From the NCBI GenBank assembly GCA_019634695.1, contig JAHCAW010000045.1, positions 1-35,283 on the forward strand: 35,283 nt of DNA. The letters run 5' to 3'. Shown here piece after piece: positions 22,429 to 30,610 of this stretch. The DNA is from Candidatus Sumerlaeia bacterium. GTDB lineage: Bacteria; Sumerlaeota; Sumerlaeia; SLMS01; JAHLLQ01. Below the pieces are notes generated by a model that saw nothing but the letters and a program-made list of their open reading frames with translations, did not search any database and had not been told where the DNA came from. The position numbers and the translations under genes were made by a program. Numbering within the stretch: position 1 is the first letter of the stretch; each line of letters starts with the position of its first letter.

Positions 22429-25400
22429 ATGACCAGTACCGACACGCTCGACACGAACGGCTTCCCCAAGGACCTGCCGAAGGACCCGCAGGAGTCGTAT
22501 CGCCACGAGCCGAGCACCGAGTGGCGCAAGCGGCGTCCGGTCTCCTCGGAGGCGGGCGCCCTGACGACTTGGGGCGTGCGGCGCACGAGTGCCGAGCAGG
22601 ACACTGTCGGGCTCGCGCGCAGCGGCGAGCATGTCGACGGACAAGCGGCCGGCGATCCCTCGCTGGCGGCGCACCACGACGTCACCTACATCCTGCGCCA
22701 ATGCGTCGGCATGGGTGGCTTCGGCGAAGTCTGGGAGGCGATCCAGGTCTCGCTCGGCCGCACGGTCGCCGTGAAGAAGATTCAGGACACCCACTACGAC
22801 GAAATTCGGGACGACGAGGAAGAGACCCTCCTGCTGGACAATCAGTTCCGTCAGGAAGCCTACATCACCGCCCAGCTCGACCACCCCAACATCGTGCCCA
22901 TTTACGACCTGGGCACCGATGAACACGGGCATCCGTTGCTGGCGATGAAGATGGTCAAGGGCACGCCGTGGAACCAGCTTCTGCGGTCCGACTCCGACCA
23001 GATGGACTTCGACGACTTCCTGCACAAGCACCTGACGATCCTGATCAGTGCCGCGCAGGCCGTCGCGTTCGCGCATTCGCGCCGCATCGTGCACCGCGAC
23101 CTCAAGCCCTCGCAGGTGATCGTCGGCGAGTTCGGCGAAGTGCTGCTCATGGACTGGGGCCTCGCCGTCTTCGTCGGCGACCTCGAGGAGGACCTGCGCA
23201 CCCTCTCCGAACTCAAGAGCCACATCCCGACGCCTGTCACCGCGTCGAGCCCCGGCGGCACGCCCTGCCTGATGGCTCCCGAGCAGACCCAGCCCACCGC
23301 CGAGGAGATCGACACCTACACCGACATCTACCTTCTCGGCGGCTGCCTGTACTTCGTGCTCACAGGCACCTATCCGCACGACGACCGGACGTCGTTTCTG
23401 TCGATGGCCCGGGCGCGCAAGGGCGAGGTGACCGATCCGCGCGAGCGCGTCTCCGGCCGATACATTCCCGCCGAACTCGCCGAGCTGGCGATGCACTGCC
23501 TGCGCAAGCGCCCGGCCGACCGGCTCGTTTCCGCCGAGGAGTTCATCCGGCGCATTCAGGATTACCTGTCCGGTTCGACGAATCGCCGCGAGTCCGTCCG
23601 CCTGACTGCGCGCGTGGCCGACCGTCTCGTCGCCCTCGACACCGGCATCCACTCGCTGGAGAGCCGCGAGCGCGTCGCCACGCTGCTCGACCGCGAAGGC
23701 AAGGACGAGGACTCGAACTGCTATGCCGCGTTCACCGAGTGCCTGAACCTGTTGCAGCAGGCGCTGGCCAAGTGGTCGCGCAACCCCGACGTCGAGACGC
23801 TGCGCGAGATGGTGCTGTCGCGCTATGCGCGCAAGGCGATCGCGCATGGCGACCTGACGTTGGCATGCGCGCTGGCCGACCAGTTCCAGGACCGCGAGGA
23901 AGCGGCCAACGTCCATCGCCAGGTCGAGCAACTGCATCTGCGCACGCGGCGCGTGCACCAGCAACGCCGGCTGGCCGTGGCGGGTGCTCTGCTGCTGATG
24001 GCAGTGCTGGTCGCCGGTGGCTTCCGTTATGCGCTGGACCAGAGGTCGGCGGCCCAGTCGCTGGCCCTGGAGCGCGACGTCGCCCGCAACCACCGCGAGG
24101 CGGCCGACCGGGCGCGTTACCGCGCCACGCTCGAGCAGTATTTTTCCTCGATCGGCATCGCCGAGATCACCACCGACGAAGGACGCTTCGAGAAGGCCCG
24201 CCAGATTCTCTTCGAGCGCATCCCGGCGGGCTTCGCTCACTGGGAGTGGGGCCACCTGCTCGCCCGCCTGCATCCCGAGGATTTGGTGCTCGCGGAGCCG
24301 AACGTCTTTCATGCCGTGTTCTCGCCCGACGGCCATGCGGTACTGACCGGAACAATGAGCGGGTTGTCGCGCTGGGACGCCCGACTCGGTCGTCACCTGT
24401 GGACCACGCGGACCAACGAGCGGCTCGTCTGGGCGATCGCCGTCAGTCGCGACGGCAGCCTGGTGGCCGGCGCCTCGCGAGACAACTCCGGTGTGCTGCT
24501 CAATGCCCAGACGGGCGAGCTGCACCATCGCCTCGAGGGACACGAGCGCTTCCTGCGCAGCATCGACATCTCCCCCGACAACGCGGTCGTGGTGACGACA
24601 GGCGCCGACCGCAGCATGCGGTTCTGGGACACGGCCACCGGCGAGCAGACTCGCGCCCTGACCGACCTGCCCGCCGACGTCTACGTCATCCGCTACAGTC
24701 CGGACGGAAGCCAGTTGCTCGGCGGCACCATGAACCGACGCGCGATGCTGTGGGACGCCACAACCGGCGACGTCGTGCGCGAGTTCCTCGGCCACGAGGA
24801 GAACGTCCTCGGTGTCGCCTTCACGGACGACGGCAAGCACGTCCTGACGGTCTCGAGCGACCGAACGCTGCGGATCTTCGATGCCGCGACCGGCGAACTC
24901 CTCCGCCACGCCAGCAATCCAAACACCTATCTGCACGATCTCGATGTCAGCCCCGACGGCAAGGTGGTCGCCACGGCCGACGACCTTGGCGTCTGCCGTC
25001 TGTGGGACTTCGAGACGCTCTCCCTGCTCACCGAGGTTCAGGCCGACGACCCGATGTGGCGCGTGCGCTTTGCCCCGTCGGGCGACCGCCTACTGACGAC
25101 GTCACGGCGCAGCGTGCGCATCCTGCACATGGATCGCGTGCTGCCGCGCCCGCGGCTGAACTCGGCCCCCATGCCCGCAGAACTGCGTGCCGCGACGAAG
25201 GTGCTCCCCGTCTTCGGCGCCGTGCCCGTGCGCGATCCCGCCTGGCGCGACCGCGACCGGCCCTGGCTGGTGCCCTCCGGCGCCACGCTCGCAACACTCA
25301 ACAACGACACCTTCGCCATCGTGTCGGCGCAGTCAGACTTCTCGCCCGACTTCTCGCGCCGCGTCGACGTCGGCCGCGAGTCCCGCGCGGTCACCGTCCA

Positions 25401-26241
25401 CGCTGTTGCCGACGGCACCCAGCTCGCCAAACTCGGCGACGACACCGCCCTGCTCGCCCGATTCAGTCCCAACGGCCGCGTCATCGCCGTCGGCGACTAC
25501 GCCGAACACATCCGCCTCTACGACGCCGCCGACTACTCGCTGCTGCACGATCTTCAGCGCCCGGCCGGTATTCGCATCGACCCCTCGCGCCCCGAGGACC
25601 TCGTCCGCATGATCGAATTCAGCCCGGACGGACGCTTCCTCGCCGCCATGTACAACGACGACGAACTCGTCCTCTGGGATGTTGCGCGCGGCACCATTCA
25701 CCTGCAATTCGAACGCGCCAGCCGCGGCGGCATCGCGCTGCGCTTCAGCGCCGACGGCTCGCTGCTGGCCGGTGGCGGCACCGACGATCAGGTGCCCGTG
25801 TGGGACACGCAGACCGGCAAGCTCCGGCTCCTGCTCAACGGCCACCAGCGCGCCATCATCTCGATCGACTTTAGCCCCGACAACGAGCGCATCGTCACCG
25901 CCTCGAAGGACCTGACCGTCAAGATCTGGGACGCGCGCACCGGGCGCGAACTCATCACGCCCTACCGCGACCCGCGCGGCGAGACGATCATCGGGGCACG
26001 CTTCATTCGCGATGGGAGGGACATCCTGCTCGCCAGCACCGACGGCGGCATCCGCGTCCTCGAGACCTTCCCGTGGATTCCGGGTGACTACCCCCGCAAC
26101 GACACGGTGGAACTGACCGAAGCGCAGCGCATCGAATGGTGGAAGCGCCAGCGCCGCCTGACTCCCGAAGCCGCGCTCGAGGATGTTCTCACGCCCGATT
26201 TCGAGGCCGTCCGGCGGCAGATCGACCTGCTTCCGCGCTGA
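22429..26241 (+). CDS. Transmembrane Ser/Thr protein kinase with WD40 repeats
   Basis: 1270 residues. The kinase domain spans about 87-380: Gly loop GMGGFGEV (94-101), ATP-binding Lys116 in VAVKK, catalytic loop HRDLKPSQ (222-229, Asp224), Mg-binding Asp242 in MDWG (DWG instead of DFG), and APE (283-285). Gln229 replaces the usual metal-binding Asn. A helical linker follows, then one membrane helix at about 515-533 (LAVAGALLLMAVLVAGGFRY). From about 625 to 1215 there is a string of WD40 repeats (SPDGHAVLTG...SRWD, DISPDNAVVVTTGADRSMRFWD, FSPDNERIVTASKDLTVKIWD), probably one or two propellers. The topology suggests a cytoplasmic kinase with an extracytoplasmic ligand-binding part. The kinase-WD40 layout is common in Planctomycetes-like bacteria. 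Ligands and targets are unknown. It converges with elbB four bases on. Confidence 0.95.
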   Translation: MTSTDTLDTNGFPKDLPKDPQESYRHEPSTEWRKRRPVSSEAGALTTWGVRRTSAEQDTVGLARSGEHVDGQAAGDPSLAAHHDVTYILRQCVGMGGFGEVWEAIQVSLGRTVAVKKIQDTHYDEIRDDEEETLLLDNQFRQEAYITAQLDHPNIVPIYDLGTDEHGHPLLAMKMVKGTPWNQLLRSDSDQMDFDDFLHKHLTILISAAQAVAFAHSRRIVHRDLKPSQVIVGEFGEVLLMDWGLAVFVGDLEEDLRTLSELKSHIPTPVTASSPGGTPCLMAPEQTQPTAEEIDTYTDIYLLGGCLYFVLTGTYPHDDRTSFLSMARARKGEVTDPRERVSGRYIPAELAELAMHCLRKRPADRLVSAEEFIRRIQDYLSGSTNRRESVRLTARVADRLVALDTGIHSLESRERVATLLDREGKDEDSNCYAAFTECLNLLQQALAKWSRNPDVETLREMVLSRYARKAIAHGDLTLACALADQFQDREEAANVHRQVEQLHLRTRRVHQQRRLAVAGALLLMAVLVAGGFRYALDQRSAAQSLALERDVARNHREAADRARYRATLEQYFSSIGIAEITTDEGRFEKARQILFERIPAGFAHWEWGHLLARLHPEDLVLAEPNVFHAVFSPDGHAVLTGTMSGLSRWDARLGRHLWTTRTNERLVWAIAVSRDGSLVAGASRDNSGVLLNAQTGELHHRLEGHERFLRSIDISPDNAVVVTTGADRSMRFWDTATGEQTRALTDLPADVYVIRYSPDGSQLLGGTMNRRAMLWDATTGDVVREFLGHEENVLGVAFTDDGKHVLTVSSDRTLRIFDAATGELLRHASNPNTYLHDLDVSPDGKVVATADDLGVCRLWDFETLSLLTEVQADDPMWRVRFAPSGDRLLTTSRRSVRILHMDRVLPRPRLNSAPMPAELRAATKVLPVFGAVPVRDPAWRDRDRPWLVPSGATLATLNNDTFAIVSAQSDFSPDFSRRVDVGRESRAVTVHAVADGTQLAKLGDDTALLARFSPNGRVIAVGDYAEHIRLYDAADYSLLHDLQRPAGIRIDPSRPEDLVRMIEFSPDGRFLAAMYNDDELVLWDVARGTIHLQFERASRGGIALRFSADGSLLAGGGTDDQVPVWDTQTGKLRLLLNGHQRAIISIDFSPDNERIVTASKDLTVKIWDARTGRELITPYRDPRGETIIGARFIRDGRDILLASTDGGIRVLETFPWIPGDYPRNDTVELTEAQRIEWWKRQRRLTPEAALEDVLTPDFEAVRRQIDLLPR

Positions 26242-26245
26242 CGCG

Positions 26246-26911
26246 TCACGACGCCAGCTCGATCACCTTGCGCACCATCTTGTCGATGCCTTCGCACACC
26301 TGGCCCGGCCGGGCGTTGCCGTACATGTAGGCTGGCGCACTGACGACACGCTGCACCTCGTCCACCACGCATTCGGTCACCGGTGCCTCGACGTGCCGCG
26401 CGCCCAGTGCCTCGAGCGCACCCGCCGTCCCGGCGTCGTTGCCGATCGTCAGGCGCACGCCGAAGGCGCCCAGTACCTTCGCGCCCAGCGCCGGCGCGAT
26501 ACACGCAAACCCCAGCGGCTTCTTCGCCGCGTGCATCTCGCGCACCAATCGCGCCACCTCGGGATGCACGTCGCACTTCGGGCCATCGACCGCGAACGTG
26601 CACAGGTTCTTCGCCGCGCCGAATCCACCCGGAAACACCAGCGCATCGAGGTCGCCGGTCTTCACCGTCGCCGCATCCGCAATGTCGCCCCGCGCGATGC
26701 GCGCCGACTCCACCAGCACATTGCGCGTCTGCCCCGTCGCCGGATGCCCGGCCTTGTGATCGATCACGTGCATCTGCTCGACATCCGGCGCCAGGAACAC
26801 CGCCTTGGCACCCGCGCGGTCGATCGCCAGCAGCACGAAGACCGCCTCCTGGATTTCGCTGCCGTCGTAGACGCCGCAGCCCGACAACATCACGCCGATC
26901 TTCTTGGTCAT
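26246..26911 (-). CDS. elbB: ElbB-type DJ-1/PfpI family glyoxalase
   Basis: 221 residues, full family length, no signal peptide. ElbB belongs to the class I glutamine amidotransferase-like (DJ-1/PfpI) superfamily; the E. coli protein has glyoxalase activity and was linked to isoprenoid synthesis. Hallmarks are the N-terminal GVMLSGCGVYDGSEIQEAV, the loop FPGGFGAAKNLC, the nucleophile elbow GFACIAP with the catalytic Cys, and a late TECVVDEVQRVVSAPAYMYG. The ribosome-binding site AAGGAG lies seven bases upstream of the ATG. It follows the TPR-protein gene by 34 bases on the same strand and may be cotranscribed with it. Confidence 0.94.
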   Translation of the reverse strand: MTKKIGVMLSGCGVYDGSEIQEAVFVLLAIDRAGAKAVFLAPDVEQMHVIDHKAGHPATGQTRNVLVESARIARGDIADAATVKTGDLDALVFPGGFGAAKNLCTFAVDGPKCDVHPEVARLVREMHAAKKPLGFACIAPALGAKVLGAFGVRLTIGNDAGTAGALEALGARHVEAPVTECVVDEVQRVVSAPAYMYGNARPGQVCEGIDKMVRKVIELAS

Positions 26912-26945
26912 CTCACTCTCCTTCCAGCTCGGAATGGATCCGCCT

Positions 26946-28547
26946 TCAACTTCCGAGATTGCGCAGGAAGTCGAACACGCCCTCCTGCTCCCATGCTTCG
27001 GTGAACTCGGAACGCGCGGCGTCCCCGAAGGTTTGCACGCAGGCCAGGTTTTCGAGCGCCGAGGCCAGGAACTCGTCGAAGGCCGACGACGGATGCGCCT
27101 GCCCCGGCGTGTAACGGCCCTGCACCGCCTTGAGCAACGCGCGTGCCTTCTCCAACGGCGCCCCGCCCTTGGCCGTCAGCGCATCGGCAACCAGATAACC
27201 CAGATTGCGCGCGAACGGAAACTGCTCGGGCTGCACGACCAGGAAGTCGTCGAGCCGCGTGTGCGCCTTGCCCGTCGAGGCGAACGTGCCCACCGCGGCC
27301 AAGGGTTTGTCGCCCGCCTCGAACCGCATCGGCACGCGCTTGGGATACAGGTCGGTCAGGCGCACGTCGAGCGGATGCACGTTGCACGTGTGGCCGAGTC
27401 CGGCAAGGACGGGTAGGTATGCGCGCACCGGCCGCGCGGCGGCATTCAGGCGATGCCACTCCGTCGGCGTCATGTTGGGCAGGTCGGGGAAGACGGCCCG
27501 CAGCGTCGCGGGGTCGCCGCAGTCTTCCTCCACTTCGGGAAAGGGATCGAGCCGCAGCAGGCGGTCGCAGGCCGCCCAACCGTAGTAGGCCGCGTAGAGT
27601 TCAAGGTCCAGTTCGACGGCTTGGCGGAAATGCCCGAGCGCATCCTCGACCTGTCCCGTGCGCAGCGCGAGAACGCCGCGCAGATGCCGCGCGCGCGGTG
27701 CCGCGCCCAAGTCGTCGTCGGCCGCGTCCGCCGCATCGCCCGCCTCGTCCAGCGACGGCAGTGTTAGGCGCGGCGGCCGATAGTCGATGCGTTCGGCCGC
27801 GATCTTGTCCGCCTCCTGCACGAGCCCCAAGCCCGAGGGCTGCATGCGCAATCCTTCAAAGGCCTCGGCCACCTTCTCGGGCCCGAGCACCGTCCGCGCC
27901 GCCTCCTCGAGCAACGCGTACAAACGCGTGTACTCGAGCTGCTCGGCGTTCAACTCGTCCGGCAGCACCTGCCGCAGCCGGAACGCATCCTCGTACAACT
28001 CGCACGCCGTGCGCAGGTGCCCGAGCGCATCCTCGTGCTGGCCGAGCCTCAGGTGGCACTCGCCGAAGATCGCGTACAGGTGGCGCGCATCCGGCGCTGT
28101 GTCCAGTGCCTCGCGCAACACATCGAGCGCGCGCTCGTACTGCTTGCCGCGAACAAGGTGCCGGCCCAGCAGCGCCGCGAACTCCGTTTCGGACGGGCGC
28201 TCGACGACGAGGCGCTCGATAGGCCGCTCGACCTTCTCCGTCCGTCCCGCGGAGGTGAAGTGCCGCGCTAGTCCCTTGAGCACCGGCAACGGGCAGGCTG
28301 GATCGTGCGTCAGTTCCAGCGCGTACGCCTCGGCCCAGTCCATCCGGTCCAACTCGAACAGCCGGTTCACCACATCGAGCCGCAGGTCGAAGTCCGCATC
28401 GGCGGGCACGGTCTGGCGCAGGCGCTCGAGGCAACCGGCGCAACTCATCGGCTCCGCCGTGGTTGCCCGCACGGCGTCCAGCACGGCCGCGCGCGCCTGC
28501 ACCTCGCGGTTCTTCGACCGACCCAGCAGCTTGTCGAGAAGTCCCAT
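26946..28547 (-). CDS. TPR-containing cytoplasmic protein of unknown function
   Basis: 533 residues from the ATG at 28545-28547 (GGGGAGG seven bases upstream); the longer frame to 28784 reads Arg-rich leader sequence and is rejected. No signal peptide or membrane helix. An N-terminal amphipathic start (MGLLDKLLGRSKNREVQARA) is followed by a Cys pair, C36-A-G-C39. TPR-like helices lie at about 115-190 (GKQYERALDVLREALDTAPD, GQHEDALGHLRTACELYEDA) and about 300-325 (GQVEDALGHFRQAVELD). The last 200 residues form a separate domain with no family I can name (LGHTCNVHPLDVRLTDLYPKR, KAHTRLDDFLVVQPEQF). It precedes elbB on the same strand and is divergent from the receiver protein gene. Confidence 0.82.
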   Translation of the reverse strand: MGLLDKLLGRSKNREVQARAAVLDAVRATTAEPMSCAGCLERLRQTVPADADFDLRLDVVNRLFELDRMDWAEAYALELTHDPACPLPVLKGLARHFTSAGRTEKVERPIERLVVERPSETEFAALLGRHLVRGKQYERALDVLREALDTAPDARHLYAIFGECHLRLGQHEDALGHLRTACELYEDAFRLRQVLPDELNAEQLEYTRLYALLEEAARTVLGPEKVAEAFEGLRMQPSGLGLVQEADKIAAERIDYRPPRLTLPSLDEAGDAADAADDDLGAAPRARHLRGVLALRTGQVEDALGHFRQAVELDLELYAAYYGWAACDRLLRLDPFPEVEEDCGDPATLRAVFPDLPNMTPTEWHRLNAAARPVRAYLPVLAGLGHTCNVHPLDVRLTDLYPKRVPMRFEAGDKPLAAVGTFASTGKAHTRLDDFLVVQPEQFPFARNLGYLVADALTAKGGAPLEKARALLKAVQGRYTPGQAHPSSAFDEFLASALENLACVQTFGDAARSEFTEAWEQEGVFDFLRNLGS

Positions 28548-28678
28548 CCAGCGGCCTCCCCTTCGTCGTCGTCTCCGGGCCCTCGGCCGCCAGCAGGCAA
28601 CCGGGGCGCGGGCACCGTTCCATCGCGTCGTCCGCCTCTCTTCAAGACGCTCGCCCCCCTCAGGGCAACAGCAGATGG

Positions 28679-28696
28679 CGTCCCGGTCCCGGGACG
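28679..28696. promoter_or_regulatory. 18-bp palindrome between divergent genes
   Basis: CGTCCCGG (28679-28686), TC, CCGGGACG (28689-28696) is a perfect 8-2-8 palindrome in the 242-base gap between the TPR-protein gene and the receiver fusion. It lies 94 bases from the start of the latter. It could be an operator or a chance GC palindrome; nothing else was seen in the gap. Confidence 0.25.
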
Positions 28697-28789
28697 TTGG
28701 CCCCATTTCCGTCCTTGCCCGGGAGGCGTCGGGTGCGTCCAATAGCGTCAGGGGCACACCCCCACCACGTTCGTCCCGAGGCACCCTCC

Positions 28790-30598
28790 ATGTCGAAGTA
28801 CCGGATCATGGTGGTCGACGACGACCCTGACATCCGCTTCGTCATCTCCGGACTGCTGGGCAGCGACTTCGAATCCGTCGAGGCCGAGAACGGACTCGAT
28901 GCCCTCGAGAAGATCGACCGCTACCAGCCCGACCTCATGCTCGTCGATATCGGCATGCCAGTCATGGACGGCTTTGCCACCTGTCGCGGCGTGCGCCGGC
29001 ACGAGGACTTCGGCGACATGCCGGTCTTCTTCGTCACCGGGCACACCAGCCAGGAGGCCCGCGACAAGGCCCGCGAGGCCGGCTGCCACGCCTACTTCGA
29101 GAAGCCTTTCGACACCGGCGCCCTGATTACCGACATCCGAGGCTTCTTCGCCGAATCCAGCCGGCCCCCGCGCACCAAGCTCTTCACGATGGAGGACCTG
29201 CGCCGCATCGACGCCACGCCGTTGCGCGCCGCCGAGCAGGAACCCGAGGAGGAGCTGGCCGACCAGCCCACCGGTCCCTTCGCCGACACCCATGCCCCCG
29301 GCATCACCGAGCCCGAACCCGCCGAGGACGACAAGCGCGGCGGCATCCGCATCAAGCGACGCCGGGTGACGCTTGGCTCGACCGCCCAACCGCCCGAGCC
29401 GCCCACCGAGCCCGAAGCACCCGTCGAACCCGCGGCGCCGGAACGCCCCGCCGCCCGCGCCCAGGACGTCGGCGCGCTGCTCGACCGCCTGAAGGGACTC
29501 CAGCCGCCTCCGGCGCCCGAGCCGCCCGCCGCGCCCGAACCCATAGTCCACCCGACGCGCCAGGTTCCGCGGCCGACTTTCCCCGAGCGTCCGCGTCCGG
29601 TCGAGGCCACGCCGCCCGCCGAGCCGCCGCCCCCGCTCGTTCCGCCCAGCGCGGTGCCCAAGCGACGCCCGGAACCGGCGGCCGAGCCCCCCGCACCACC
29701 TCCTGCGCCGCGGCCGGCTGCTCCGCCCCCACCGCCCCCACCGCCTCGCAAGCCGGAACCCGCTCCGCCGGCACCGCGGCCCCGTGCCCCGGAACCGCCG
29801 CCGGTCGTGCCCCCACGGCCCGCTCCGCCTGTTCCGCCGCCCGCTCCGCGCGCCGCGCCCCCGCCGCCGCCTCCCCCACCGCGCCCGGCGACTCCGGCAC
29901 CCGTGCCGCCCGCCGCACCGGTTCCCGCGATGCCCGAGCGCCTGCGCCCGCATCGCCCGATTCCCGCCGCCGCGAAGTCCGGCGCCAAGGCCGTCACGCG
30001 ACCCCGCGTGCTCTGCCTCATCAACTCGCGCGCCGAGTTGATGGCCTACACCGAGGCGCTCAAGGGACTCGGCGAGTTCCTGCCGCTCGAGGATCCCGTC
30101 GAGGCCATCGAGATCGTCGCGCGCTTCCAGCCCGACATCGTCTTCATGAACATCGCCGCCGACGCCTACAGCGGGCTCCAGCTCGCCCAGCTCTTCCGCG
30201 GCAACACGCGCCTGGCGCACATCGAGGTCGTCTTCCTCTTCACCGGTCGCGAGACGCCCGCACAGCTCCAGGCCGCGCAGCGCCTGACGGGCAACCGCCA
30301 GTTGCGCTCGCCCATCACCAGCGACCAGACGCGTGCAACGATGCAAGCCATCCTCGCCAAGCCCGACTTCAAGGTGCGCCAGAAGAAGCTGGGCTACGGC
30401 GCCTACGTCGACGAGGTGCTCGGCAAGGAGCGGCAGAAGCACGAGGAGGAACGCAAGAAGCGCGAGAAGGCCTTCTTCGTGGAGAAGCACGAGGACCTGG
30501 TCGTCGGGATTCAGGATGCGCTGAAGACCTTCCGTCCCGATCCCTCACACGAGGCGATAGTGACGAAGAACATTCAGGCCTACTATCTGGAAGAGTAG
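28790..30598 (+). CDS. Receiver domain, Pro-rich linker, pseudo-receiver fusion
   Basis: 602 residues from the ATG at 28790 (GAGG eight bases upstream). Residues 1-120 are an intact response-regulator receiver: acidic pocket D10-D11-D12, phospho-acceptor Asp53 (VDIGMP), switch Thr83 and Lys105 (KPF). Residues about 125-400 are a low-complexity linker, acidic first and then extremely Pro/Ala-rich with two runs of seven to eight prolines. Residues about 404-525 are a second receiver-like domain. Its phospho-acceptor position reads FMNIAADAYSG with Asn454, and the acidic pocket is replaced by LINSR, so it cannot be phosphorylated. The C-terminus is a Lys/Glu-rich helix (EVLGKERQKHEEERKKREKAFF). 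No output DNA-binding domain is present, so signalling is by protein contact. No histidine kinase lies nearby. The gamma-glutamyltransferase gene follows 12 bases on. Confidence 0.88.
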   Translation: MSKYRIMVVDDDPDIRFVISGLLGSDFESVEAENGLDALEKIDRYQPDLMLVDIGMPVMDGFATCRGVRRHEDFGDMPVFFVTGHTSQEARDKAREAGCHAYFEKPFDTGALITDIRGFFAESSRPPRTKLFTMEDLRRIDATPLRAAEQEPEEELADQPTGPFADTHAPGITEPEPAEDDKRGGIRIKRRRVTLGSTAQPPEPPTEPEAPVEPAAPERPAARAQDVGALLDRLKGLQPPPAPEPPAAPEPIVHPTRQVPRPTFPERPRPVEATPPAEPPPPLVPPSAVPKRRPEPAAEPPAPPPAPRPAAPPPPPPPPRKPEPAPPAPRPRAPEPPPVVPPRPAPPVPPPAPRAAPPPPPPPPRPATPAPVPPAAPVPAMPERLRPHRPIPAAAKSGAKAVTRPRVLCLINSRAELMAYTEALKGLGEFLPLEDPVEAIEIVARFQPDIVFMNIAADAYSGLQLAQLFRGNTRLAHIEVVFLFTGRETPAQLQAAQRLTGNRQLRSPITSDQTRATMQAILAKPDFKVRQKKLGYGAYVDEVLGKERQKHEEERKKREKAFFVEKHEDLVVGIQDALKTFRPDPSHEAIVTKNIQAYYLEE

Positions 30599-30610
30599 GG
30601 CAATCGCGCG

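Noticed and set aside
22717..23160. Pseudokinase because DFG is DWG
   Set aside because: The essential Asp242, Asp224 and Lys116 are all present, and DWG is common in this group of bacterial kinases.
22177..24936. A 919-codon minus-strand open frame opposite the kinase gene
   Set aside because: High GC removes stop codons from the antisense strand; the plus-strand kinase motifs are unambiguous.
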